Part shown: positions 33,570 to 45,300 of the stretch, one piece after another
Layout: each line of letters starts with the position of its first letter
Position numbering within the stretch: position 1 is the first letter of the stretch
Origin: Dastarcus helophoroides
Taxonomy: Eukaryota; Arthropoda; Insecta; Coleoptera; Bothrideridae
Reading direction: 5' to 3'
Assembly: GCA_028583605.1 (NCBI GenBank)
Contig: CM053329.1
Coordinates: 5,828,001-5,892,000 of the forward strand
Length of the DNA stretch: 64,000 bases
Made by a program: the position numbers and the translations under genes
Notes under the pieces: generated by a model
What the model saw: only the letters and a program-made list of their open reading frames with translations
The model's database searches: none
Told to the model about the DNA's origin: nothing

Positions 33570-35114
33570 ATATTATTTTAATCTAAGTTTCAGATTAGCA
33601 ATAAAAGGCTCATCGAAAATTTGAATGGGATTTGAAAATTCGACTAATAACACTGATTGACGGTTGTATGAATTTAATACGGGATAATTAAATTTAATTT
33701 AGTTGATGAAACATTCTGCCATATTTCCATTAATTTTCAGATTCGTTGCAGAGAAGGGAGAGCACAGTAGAAGTAAAATGTCCTATTTTTTAATACACAT
33801 TAGTTTAATGAAATGTGAATATCTTTACAGGATTACAAGAATTTGATATTAAATCCTTTGTTTGCCATTAAGCAAAATCCTGTAAAACTTTTTTTAATTT
33901 AGTGTCGTATTTATGAGGGGGCACTATTATGCGGTGCACAAGGGCCTTTTCTGTGCAAGGGACCCTCTCACAGTTTTTTCTTAAGGCCAATTTGGAGTTC
34001 CCATTGTTTGTATAGCATTTTTATTACTAATTAGTGTTTCAAAGCTAAAGGATAAATTCGAAAGTGTAACAAAAAAGCCGAAATTTAAAAAACAACCCAA
34101 AATTCATTTAAAAAATGGAATCAAAATAAAAATTTCAAAAAGAAAATAAAAATATTGAAACTTAGAGAAAAGATTTTAAAGAAAAATAGGAACAATTTAT
34201 GGTTTCATTCAAAATTATAGAAAAAAAAAACTAATGGAAATTTAGAATAAAAAAATAGTTTTGAGCTTAAGATTGAAAGGCACAAAGGAAAAAAATACTG
34301 AAATTGTACTCTCAGAATTTTGTGATCAATTTAAATTAAAAAAAAAAGAAGAATTAACATTTCTGTCAAACTTCTAAGTTTTAAGTCAAAAATTAAGACA
34401 TAAAAAACAAAAACATTATATTGGAGGAGGACTTTAAAATTTTACTATTAAAATTAAAGTTTCAGACAAAGCAAAAATATATACACAATACTAGAATTTC
34501 AAGATTAAATTTACCATGTGCTAGGAAAAACCATAAAAGTTAAAATTGAAATTTTACAAAAAATATTAAGTTTTGTAAAATCTTTATATTAAAACGTGTT
34601 TTCGACATAAAAAGTCGATTACTTGTTAAAAATTTGAATTTAACGCAATACATTATAACTCTAAATTTATAAAAAAAATTAAGTTTCAACTCCAAATTTC
34701 AAAAGATCGAAATTTCATAAATGTGGTGGACTTAATAATAAATTCAAAATTCGATCGAAAACGTTCTTTAGTTTCGAGAAAAAACGCGTATTATGCCGAA
34801 ATTAAAGAGAATCAGAAATTTACTGAAAAAATTCTCCAATTTTCGATTCTGCTATGAAATCTTAGGAAAAAATAGAAATTAAAATTCTGACAATAAAGTT
34901 GAAAAATACGTTGAATAAAAAAAGTTGAAGCTTCTGGAAATAATCAAATTTTAAAATTAAAATTTTAGGAAATATTTATGAAATAGGGGCTCTGCAAAAT
35001 TTCGTGAACAAGAGCCTCTTGGTTCCTAGTTATGCCACTGCTTTAATTCAAAGGTCTTCATGTCCCCTCAATCTGACACGAAAATGGCCACAAAACTAAC
35101 TTTTTTCTTATATA
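33570..35114. repeat. Intergenic DNA, largely a degenerate A/T array (34030-34990)
   Basis: A-rich on the + strand, with AAATTTCAAAAAG, AAATTTAGAAT and GAAATTTC words. No gene recognised. Confidence 0.5.
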
Positions 35115-37118
35115 CAGGGTGAGTCACTAAGCGGGAATCGGTCTTTGGTAGGCATATCGTTCAAAATATCAAAAAATGTTTTGAAAAAAGTTGTTCGAAA
35201 TAAAGTTCTCCACAACCTAAAATTATTGCCAACTATGGCGGCCTTCCGGTTGCATCGGAAATGAACACAACTTTCTTATTTTAAATAGAACGCCCTATGT
35301 ATTTTTACATTTTTGGATTCCTTGTTAAAAATGAATATGAATTTATTGAGATGACATAAGCCCTTAGTTCAACCGTTTTCGCGTAATTTAAATTTTTTGG
35401 TTAAATTTGACGATTTCGGAGCTTGACGCCATTAACGATATTTTCCAAACGCAATGACTCAAAGTTGTGTGACATAAGGTTTTGGATTCAGGAAGAAATG
35501 GAGTATTTGTCTACGTCTTTGCTGTTAGCAAGATTTCTTAAATTTCTTCATATCCGTCGACTCAATTCTTCAGTGGTTCAAACATGCATAACTTAATTTT
35601 TTCAAATGGAACCACCTATCCACTTGTTAGGGAATTGTGTATTGAGGAACTCCCTTATATCCCTTCCATAATGTGCCGGTGCCCCATCATGTTGGAACCA
35701 CATTTGCCGCACGACAGCAAGAGGCGAATTGTCTATCATTTCGGGCAATTGATTTTGCAAAAAATGCAACTAATTGTTGGCATTCAAATGTTCATTGAAG
35801 AAGTGTGGTCCGACAACAAATCTTCCTATGACACCACCCCAAACATTCAGAGACCACCTATGCTGATGGTCTAAGGGCCTTATCGAATGAGGATTTTCAG
35901 TGCGGTAGTAATGGGAGTTGTGTCTTCCCACGAAGCCGTTCTTATGAAATGTACATTCGTCGGTAAATAGTACATTGTCCAAAAAGTCATTTTGTTCTTG
36001 TAGTTTTCGTAACGCCCACTCACAAAACTGCATTCGTTGTTGAAATCAGCTTGATTGAGTTCCTGTACTAGCTGGAGACGATACGAATGAAACTTATTTT
36101 TACGCTCATTATTCTGGTACTTAAATGCGGATCTTGGACAACAGCAGCCGCTACTAAAACTTGGTTTTCTTCATGCGTCGTTGGTTTTCTACGCTCCTTT
36201 TTCTCGTATTTCGTACTACCAGTTCGCTCAAACCTCTCTCTCAATTTAGCGAATGCCGCTGAATTTGGATGTCTCCGATCGGCAAAGCGTTGGGCATAAA
36301 TTCTTGAGGCAAGAAATGGATTTCTAACAGCACTGCCCAAGGCGTAAACCATATCGACCAATTCTTCTTGAGAAAACATTGTCTTTCAGTACTAATACCA
36401 AGACCTCGCGACAACAGTGAGATAAACTGTCAGTTATTGCCGGACAAACGAGACGAAACAAAACTGCGATATCCAGGGCTAACGCGATAATACGAAATTA
36501 ATTAAAATTTTTACAAAATTCTAAATTTCTCAAAAAATATTGGACGGAGGTGGCAATACCTGGTACCAAAAAAAAAGGTAATTTAATTTTGCATCCGATG
36601 AGATAATCCAAGATAGGTGGTTCTATTTGAAAAAATTAAGTTATGCATGTTTGAACCACTGAAGAATTGAGTCGACGGATGTGAAGAAATTTAAGAAATC
36701 TTGCTAACAGCAAAGACGTAGACAAATACTCCATTTCTTCCTGAATCCAAAACCTTATGTCACACAACTTTGAGTCATTGCGTTTGGAAAATATCGTCAA
36801 TGGCGTCAAGCTCCGAAATCGTCAAATTTAACCAAAAAATTTAATTTACGTGAAAACGGTTCAACTAAGGGCTTATGTCATCTCAATAAATTCATATTTA
36901 TTTTTAACAAGGAATCCAAAAAAGTAAAAATACATAGGGTGTTCTATTTAAAATAAGAAAGTTATGTTCATTTCCGGTGCAACCGGAAGGCCGTCATATT
37001 TGGCAATAATTTTAGGTTGTGGAGAATTTTATTTCGAACAACTTTTATTCGAAACATTTTTCGATATTTTGAACGATACGCCTACCAAAGACCGATTCCC
37101 GCTTAGTGACTCACCCTG
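35115..37118 (-). mobile_element. Tc1/mariner-superfamily element with ~506-bp inverted arms
   Basis: The termini CAGGGTGAGTCACTAAGCGG and its complement are flanked by TA on both sides (35113-35114 and 37119-37120), the target duplication of this superfamily. The left arm (35115-35620) and right arm (36612-37118) are close inverted copies. Between them is a broken transposase on the - strand. Overall length is 2004 bp. Close arm identity suggests the inverted arrangement is fairly recent or maintained by conversion. Confidence 0.92.
35621..36379 (-). pseudogene. Tc1/mariner-type transposase, broken
   Basis: The start MFSQEELVDMVYALGSAVRN (36379 downward) begins the helix-turn-helix region. 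It includes RRHPNSAAFAKLRERFERTG. The frame breaks near 36110 with a short deletion and again near 36034. It then reads CEWALRKLQEQNDFLDNVLF and TDECTFHKNGFVGRHN (first catalytic Asp), HRWSLNVWGG and FVVGPHFF, a TAG at 35770-35772, and WFQHDGAPAHYGRDIREFLN (second Asp). The frame runs into the inverted arm just after NKWIG. The final LDFFLWG-type block with the third Asp is absent, so the protein cannot be active. Confidence 0.88.
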
Positions 37119-37120
37119 TA

Positions 37121-37764
37121 TGTTCTATTAAATTTCTCAATTTTAACTTACAGCAGAAGGCAGGGGTTGTACATTGACAGTCTTTCATTCACCTATTTAT
37201 TTGTAAATAAAAATGTGGATAGCTGTTTACACCCCGTTAATACGTCGACAGTTTTTTTTCTAAAATAATAGCATAACACATAATTGCTAGCTTATAAATA
37301 CATGTCAGCATTTGCTTTGAGCTTCGATAATGTCTAAATTTAAAAAAATACAGTGATTAATGTGTTAATATAGCGTAAAGGAATTTAACAACTTTAAAAA
37401 AACATCTGGTTTTAATGCGATGTTTTAAGAAAAAAAATTAAATTTTAAAATTAAAGCAAAACTCATTAACAAAAGTCACAAGATTTTGTGAAAACAGTAA
37501 AAATACTCAAATTTTAAATTAGTATTTGAAAATTAAAATTTTTCAAAATTGTGACTGTTCTCTCGCCATTTTTATAATTAAAAATCCAAAAAAAATTGAA
37601 TGAGATTATGATTTCAAACCAAAGTAGCGTTTTATCAGTTATTTAAAAAAATATTCGAAAATTCGATTTTCACCTCACAAAAGTTCACCCAAATCTTTAA
37701 TATTCCGAGTCTCATTTATAAAAATAATCAAATAAATAAAAATTGTATTGAATTGAATCACAAC
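37121..37764. other. Intergenic, A/T array remnant, no gene seen
   Basis: 37410-37680 resembles the A/T arrays. TTGAATCACAAC at its end contains the target site of the next element. Confidence 0.5.
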
Positions 37765-38564
37765 TAGGGAATTCGATCCCGTTCATTATTTCTAATCCCG
37801 GGATTTCGGGATTATATTTGGTCAATCCCGGGATTATTTCGGTATTGAGGGTTACGAACAAAAGAAAGAAAAATGTTATAGAAGTCAGCTTTTTAATTAA
37901 CAAATTAAAATTTAGACAGGAATCAACGTAATCAAAATTGATCATTTTCCTCTCTTTTCAAACTAATAACTTTTTATCTAAAATTCTTTTTCGACATCTC
38001 TTTAAAGTTTTATACATTAAAGAAGCCTTGAAGTATGTAAACAACTATGAAAATAAACTGTGAAAATTAACAAAATTCTCTCTTAACATAAACCGATGAC
38101 TTTCATGTAACTTCCTAGTCAGTAGCTAACAAAAAACAAAAAGTATTCATTTAAAAGTAATGTTAACCAGTCACATTCCTATTAACTAAACGAAACCGAC
38201 GAAACTAAGTTAGTATGAACATTGTAATTTGAATTACGAAAATATGATCTGAGAAATAACAACACGTCAAATCCCAAACTTTTTATTTAAAAATAAAAAA
38301 AATGTATTTCAACCATGCATAGCAACCTCGGTGGGTTAATTTATGGTACTTGCTTGGAATAAAACTTTATAAGCAAGCAATTTTATTGAGAGCACTGGCA
38401 CTGACCGTTTCACTATGTGCAGTCTATTTTACATTTATTTTTGAATGATTTTAATCCCGAAAATCCCGGGATCAGAAAAATTTAATCCCGAAAATTTCGG
38501 AACTGAAAAGCGGTCAGGATCCCGGAATCCTGACCACTTTTCAGTCCCGAAATCAAATCCTCTA
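37765..38564. mobile_element. hAT-type non-autonomous element, 800 bp, perfect 8-bp target duplication
   Basis: ATCACAAC occurs immediately before (37757-37764) and after (38565-38572) the element. The ends TAGGGAATTCGATCCCG and, in complement, TAGAGGATTTGATTTCG match at about 12 of 17 positions. Subterminal AATCCCGGGAT and TCCCGAAAT words are repeated in both orientations. GGTCAGGATCC...GGATCCTGACC-like text forms a small palindrome near 38511-38536. No transposase is present. An 8-bp duplication and TAG-starting ends are hAT features. Confidence 0.85.
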
Positions 38565-38572
38565 ATCACAAC

Positions 38573-39114
38573 ACTTCAGACTTCAATATTCGAATTTATT
38601 TTCAAAATTTCTTGCGAAACTGTGACACTTCTACGAAATTCTGAATACTTTAAACTTGAAGTTTCGAGAAAAAAGCTGAATTATAAGAAAAAGGGATACA
38701 TTTCAAGAAAAGACAAAATTTTGTAAAGCATCAGAGATTTCTAAAATAATTCTGTTCTGTCATATTCCTTCCTTCAGTTTTCTAATTATAAGTAGGTATT
38801 TGGACAATTGAAGTTAGAAATAAGTGTCCCAAGAATTTTTTCTCTGTTTCTTCATTAATTAAATTAAATTTAAATAATTAAATAGTAAAATAAATCTTAC
38901 CATTCTGCACTTCCAATTGTTTCACTTTTCTTTCTCTTGCCTTTGCTCCGTTTTACTGTTTGTTGATTTTTTTTACAACACTGATTTGAATTTGGCTCGC
39001 AAGATACAGAAAATCTGAATTGTATAAAAATTTTTTCAGTCTATTACAAAAGGGCAATAAATTAATAAAGGAAAAAATATGACAAGAAAACACATAAAAT
39101 ACGTTCATTCAACT
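38573..39114. other. Intergenic gap at the 3' side of IPO11, no gene seen
   Basis: AT-rich sequence between the hAT element and the IPO11 polyadenylation signal. No coding region recognised. Confidence 0.5.
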
Positions 39115-39120
39115 TTTATT
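39115..39120 (-). other. IPO11 polyadenylation signal
   Basis: AATAAA on the - strand (TTTATT on +), about 150 bp downstream of the IPO11 stop codon. Confidence 0.6.
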
Positions 39121-39268
39121 AATAAATTTCTAAGGGTTAATAAAAATACAAATATGTATAATCTAAACAAACTGCATTGAAATTAATGCACGGCATCGTA
39201 ATAACAATAAAAAATAATCCAAATTTATTAAATTAGATTTAACACAAATCAATGCAATCACCAATAAA

Positions 39269-39376
39269 TTAAAATGTAATATAATAGTCTTTTAACTGAC
39301 TTATCGTATCAGCATCCACACTGTGAAGAAGGTTCTCATAATGAGTCGGACCTAACTGATTTTTCAACGCCATCAT
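39269..39376 (-). CDS. IPO11: IPO11 exon 12 (C-terminus)
   Basis: Acceptor TTGTATTTTGCAG, phase 0. It encodes MMALKNQLGPTHYENLLHSV and DADTISQLKDYYITF, then TAA, matching the human ending up to VDTEIVTQLQEFLQGF. Confidence 0.93.
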   Translation of the reverse strand: MMALKNQLGPTHYENLLHSVDADTISQLKDYYITF

Positions 39377-42300
39377 CTGCAAAATACAACTTTAGCAAAC
39401 ACATATACAAACAAATAAGAGCCAACCTGGGATTGCAAATACTCTTTCAACTGAAATTGTGTGAACTGGATCAATCAAAATCAATTGCTTTTTTCGTCTA
39501 TCATGCTCCGTTTCGTAATAATTATCAGAATCATCGCTGAAATGACTAGGGCTTTGACCCTCCATCAAAAGCAAGGAATCAGCTGCGACTCCATTTTCAT
39601 CTGTCTTGGTGATATCGTTTAGAGTCTCCAGAATTTGGATCATAATACGACCAATTCGTTCTAGCACAGGAACACTCTGTGTGGTGAGTAAATTTGTTAG
39701 AGCCAGAGCTGCAAAAAAATCGGGTACATTAATCCATTTGGATAAATATTTGGATTGTACCTAGTAGTTTCCTTTGCTCCATTTGGGAAACATTCACCAT
39801 TTTGCTAAGCCAAACATCCAGAACTTTGGCTAATGTAACTTGATCATTTTCATTGTGCATTTGGGCCAGTGTTGATAAGGTTTGGGTAAACTACCGGATG
39901 TGATGATAATAAAACTCTGGACATTATAGTTATATATGTAGACATAATCATAGGATACTCCTCCCCTTCATAAATTTTACTGCAATTTACATAATTGATA
40001 CTTATGGAAGTTGTTTGATATTCAATCAATGTTAAAATAAAATAGAAATAATATTTTTAAAATATTAATTTTGGAAAATTCTAAATTTTACACTTTTCTT
40101 CTTGATTCATTTTCAAGAATTAAAAATGAAAAAAAAAAGAGTTTAAAATGGATATTTTGAAAAATATTTTCGACATTTAAAAACTGAATTAATAATTTTT
40201 GAAAATAATAATTTGATCACTGTAATATTAAATTAATCTCTCTTCAGTTGGAAAAAAAACCATCACAGAGTGAAAATAAAAAATGGGAACATTTTATGAT
40301 AACAGATTGTTTGAAAAAGATTAGGATGACAATTTTCAGAGTAAAATCAATATTTTAATTAATTTAAATAATAACATAAATGATTGCTACAATTAGTATA
40401 TTTTTTCAAATGCTAACACTTTCGATGCAGAGTAAATATGCACAATAGAAATTTTGAAATATAACTCTTACTTAAAAATCCTAGGCAGAACAGGTCGAAC
40501 GGTTTCGGCTCCCAAAGACGGAACCACCCTTAAAAACGTGTCCACTACTCGACATATCGTCATAATTCCTTCATACCTTAAATCAGCCATAAGATTATCG
40601 CATACGGACATTATTAAAACACCATGCAATGCGCATCACAGTCTCTGGAGCTAAAAGTGTATGAACTAAACAAATCTGAAGACAAAGCCTCAGATTCTCC
40701 GTTGAATAATCTAAAACTTTTCAGAGTTAATACAAATTTGGCAACATTCACCTTAGATACCTAAAAGAGCGGGCATATTGTTGAACATCTCCATAAATTC
40801 ATTTGTCATCACTGAAGAATGTTCCAAAACGGTTAACCACAAGCTCAAGACTGTCTTCTAACAGATAAACTATAGCGCTCTGTTGAGTATCTGTTCCTAG
40901 TTTGATGATAGGTAGTAAAAATGGGTTCAGTTCGGATACTACGGTACCTAAGGCTCTAACAAGCTGCACTAAGGTGGCCACAATGGCGCAACGTAACATG
41001 TTGTGTTCTTCTGACTCTCTCCATAACAGCGGTAGGTAGTGAATTAGGGCGTCAGAATGGGGTTGAATTGTATGACCAACTTGCTGCACCATTAGAGTCA
41101 TAACATTTAAAACGTGCATCTATAAAAATAAATCCGAGTAATTACTTTACACTTGACTGCTTAGCAAGTGGTTTAAAAGATGGCATCACCGAACTTGGCA
41201 TTAAAACAAATAAATTATATAGTTTACTAGCTGCTAATTGCGACTTAGTCCGCGGAACTAAATGAATAATTGCCCCTGGTACCGTATCAAGCATCAATGA
41301 CGAAATCAAATAAGGTGATATGACGCCGATAACAATTTATCGATGACTTTCTGGGTAAAATATTTGTTTTGAAGCATCGGGAATAGTGCTGAAGGAATTA
41401 AAGGAGCCGATATTTCGTATCTAGGGTTTCAAGGAACACGGCGATGCTAGCTAGGAACCAACAGGCCCTTGTGCAAGAAAGTTTTCGGGCTCCCTACATA
41501 ACATGTATGAATTTTGCACACTCCATAATTTAGGTAACTCTAATTTTGATCATTTTATACAGATTACGACTTTTTCCACAATTTTGCCTTATTTTCAAAA
41601 TTTCTTTATTTGAAAATTTCATCTTTTTTTTAACTGACTCAAAATTTGTGCCTTTTCAAAATTTCGGTTTTCTGAACTTTCCTTTTTTTTAAATGCCGAA
41701 TTTATTGGAAGATTGCGGGTTTTTTAAATCTCATAATTTCAAAAGTTGGACTTTTTAAAATTTTCGAACTTTTTGAAAATTTTAAATCTTTTTGAAAGTG
41801 TCCATTGTTTAGAAAATACTGATTTGAAAATTTCTGCTTTTTTTAAAATTAGGATATTTTTTAATTTCGGTTTTTTAAACCTTTGCCTACTTTTTTGATA
41901 ATTTCGATATTTTTGAAAATTGACTTTTTCAAAATTCCACCCTTTTCCAAAATTTTAATTTTTTGAAAATTTGACTTTTTGGAAGTTTCGACTTTTATAA
42001 TTTCGTTATTTATTTGAAGCTTACATTTTTTTAATTTCCTGAATGTTTCAACTTCTTGAAAATTTCGGCTATTTATGAATTTGATATTTATTATTTTAAA
42101 TGTCTTTTTTTTTAAATTACGACTTTTTTTCAAAACTTTCAATTTCTTTTTCGACTTTCTTCAAAATGTCGACCCTTTTCAAATTTCACTTTTTTTAAAT
42201 TTGGAATTTTTTTAAAAAGTTTTTAACGTCTTTCAAGATTTTGCCTTTTTTAATTGACTATTTTAAAAATGTTCTTATTTGAAAATCTCCACTTTCCTTT

Positions 42301-45300
42301 TAAATGCCAACTTTTTTTTAAAAATTGGTTTTGAAAATTTTGAATTTTTCAAAATTTCCGTTTTATTTCAAACATTTAGAGTTCTTTCCAAAATGTTAAC
42401 TTTTTGAAAATGTATACTTTTACAAAAATTTTAATTTTTTGTCGATCTCGGCCTTTATGATAATTTTAAATTTTTTTTAAGATTTCTTATTATTTTTTTA
42501 TTTGAAGGCATTGACATTTGAAAATTTAATTGTTTTCCAGAATTTTTCCTTTATCACAAAGTGTTAACTTATTTGAAAATTTTGATGCTTTAGAACTTTC
42601 GATTTGTTTAATTTCGAATTTTTTCAAATTTCAGACTTTTAATTTTCCATTTCAACATTATTTCAAATTTCGACTTTTTTCATTACTGCTTTTTTTTTAA
42701 ATTAGCATCTCCAACTCTTCAAAAATTTATGATAATTTCAAATATTTCAAATTTTTCAAAAATGATAAGAAAAGGGTGTAAACATTTATTCTGGTGGAAC
42801 GGACTGGTCCTTGGTTATCTTCAAAAATTGAAATACAAATCTTGCCCCTGAAACCAAGAAAGATTAAAAAACACAACAGAGGTTGCTCTAACACGTTTAG
42901 ATAGCCAAGCTATCATCTTCAGAGAGATACTGTATCTCTCATTTAGAAAACCTCAGCATTTTAACTTCAAACTTCTAATTTAAACTTTAAAACTTTTAAA
43001 TAAAATTTTATTTTTTCCCAAATTTCATCTTTACCTTAAAATTCGGGGTTTTTCCGTCATCAGAATTTTCAAGGTGTATGTCAAAAATTCGAAATTGAAT
43101 TTGAAGATCCAATATTAAAGATTCTGGTTTTAAAATTGGATTTTTCCTTGATTCGGTATCATAATTTTTTTTATTTTTCTTTCTTTTAACGTAATTCATT
43201 TTTAATTTTCAACACGAAATATTGTAATCACAAAAAAGAAAGGAAAAAGGTTAAAAACTTTAATTTTGAAATTTCACGTTTCTTGCAGGCTGAAATTTCT
43301 ATATGCAGGTTTTTTTTCTGGAAACTCACCTTCTTTTGTAACTTTCAGCATCTTTTCTAAAGATTTTGAGATCACACCTAAAATTTCAAGGTTGAAGTCG
43401 AAATTCTTTTCACACTTAATGATGAAAGTTATTTTCTAATGTAAGTTTTTCTTAAAATGGTTTTTTTTTATAAAATTGAAATTATTTTTACACAGATTTA
43501 AGGTCAAACTTTCGACTTTTTGCATATATTTCAATTATTTCTGGATATTTTAACTTTTTATTAATCATAGTCAAGATAATCTCAAGACTACAATCAAAAT
43601 TCTGAGAAAAGAAGTTTAAGTCAAAATTTTTGAGCTTAAAGTAAAAAAATAAATAAAAAGGTAAAATTTCGAAAGTTTTTCTTAAACTAAAACTGTCAAC
43701 ATTTTTACAAAATCCCGAGAAAATTTTAAATTTCTAGTTTTAAGTTTCAATTTTAAGAAAATCTTTCGAATTTTGACACTAATAAAAAAGAGTGGAAAAC
43801 AGTTGGATCATTTATGAATTTTATTGCCAAAATTTCGATGATTTTCGAAACTAAATTCGATATATTAACACACTTTCAGAAAAAAGGTACTTTATAGGTT
43901 ATGACATTCCTTTTTTCTGAATTGTGATTTTTTTTAAATTTCGACTTTAAACATTTAACTTAATATTCAAAATTATTAGATAATTTGTTTGTAGTGTTGT
44001 TTTAAAAACTAGCAGGTTTCCTCGAGATTATCTTTTATGAAGTGTCAGAATTTATTGGAAAAGTACATTTCTTCATGAAAAGTGATTGACATTTTGAGAA
44101 CGTTTAAAGGCAAAGCTAAAAAAAATCGAAATTTAACAAAGAAATCTCCAAATTTTGAAATTGTTATTATTATAATTATACAATAGTCATCAGTTTTTTT
44201 TTTAAACTAAAATTTTCCAAAAAAAGTATAAATTTTTGAAAAATTAAAAATCTATAAGGAAAAATGTTAGGTGGCAGAAAAATTCACAAGTAAATGTCTG
44301 ATTTCTGGTTTACTGCAGAAATTTTGATTTTAATAGTGAAATTCCACCTTAAAATTCAAATATTTCTTTTAAAATTTTGAATTTTTAACAAATTATACTT
44401 TAAAAAAACTAACAGAAAAATAACAAAATTTAGTTTTAAAATCCAGAAATTAGAAGGCGCAATTTAAAAGCAATTATATAAAAAATCCTCAATATTCCCT
44501 TCTTTCCGAAATGTAATTCAAGGAAGAAACTTTAAAATGTGCTTAAAGAAAAGAACCTAGGATTTACCAGTTTAATTTTAAAATGTTTAAACAATTCAAA
44601 CAACGTGCACAAAATTTTGCAGAAATTTCATTGAAGAGTAAAGAGAAAAATTTCGAAATTTATAAAAAGTTCTCGGCTTTAAATATAAAAATTTGGACTT
44701 TTTTTTCGAATTTTCACTCGAAAATCCAAAATGAAAGTCCAGATCTTCTAATTAAGTAGTGTTTTTACTTTTCTAGGTCCATGGACACGGATTTTTTTCC
44801 AGTTAAGTCAATAAAATTTTTATTTAAATGTTTTCAGCATTTAGGAATCACAAGAACGTGATATAAATTATCAATTTGTAGGAGAGTATGCAGTAGTTAT
44901 ATAAATATCTGGTTGAATCTTAAAAACGTCATTCATATTCATATATATATTTTTTTTTAAATGTTAACTGAGCGCTTTAGAGAAATAAAAGGAACAACTA
45001 ACCTTAGTTTCGCATTCGCTAACCTCCTTGAGCAGATCAAACAACAAATTAAAAGCCGGCTCTAAATAGTCTTTGAACTGCTCAGAATTAAAATCAAAAT
45101 CATCAATCGCGCAACGCAAAGTGGTCGAAGCGGTTAATCTCACAGCCATGTCTTCATCCGGACCCAGAAGACTTATAATACATTGGTATAGTTCAGGCCT
45201 TAATTCCGGAGATAATTTTATTCCAGTCCATCGAGCTATTAGGGCACTGACCCTCCTCCTAATAATCCTATAATTGTGATGCTTCACTTTCAGTTCTTGT

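Noticed and set aside
35584..35874. Plus-strand 96-residue frame
   Set aside because: Shadow of the minus-strand mariner transposase.
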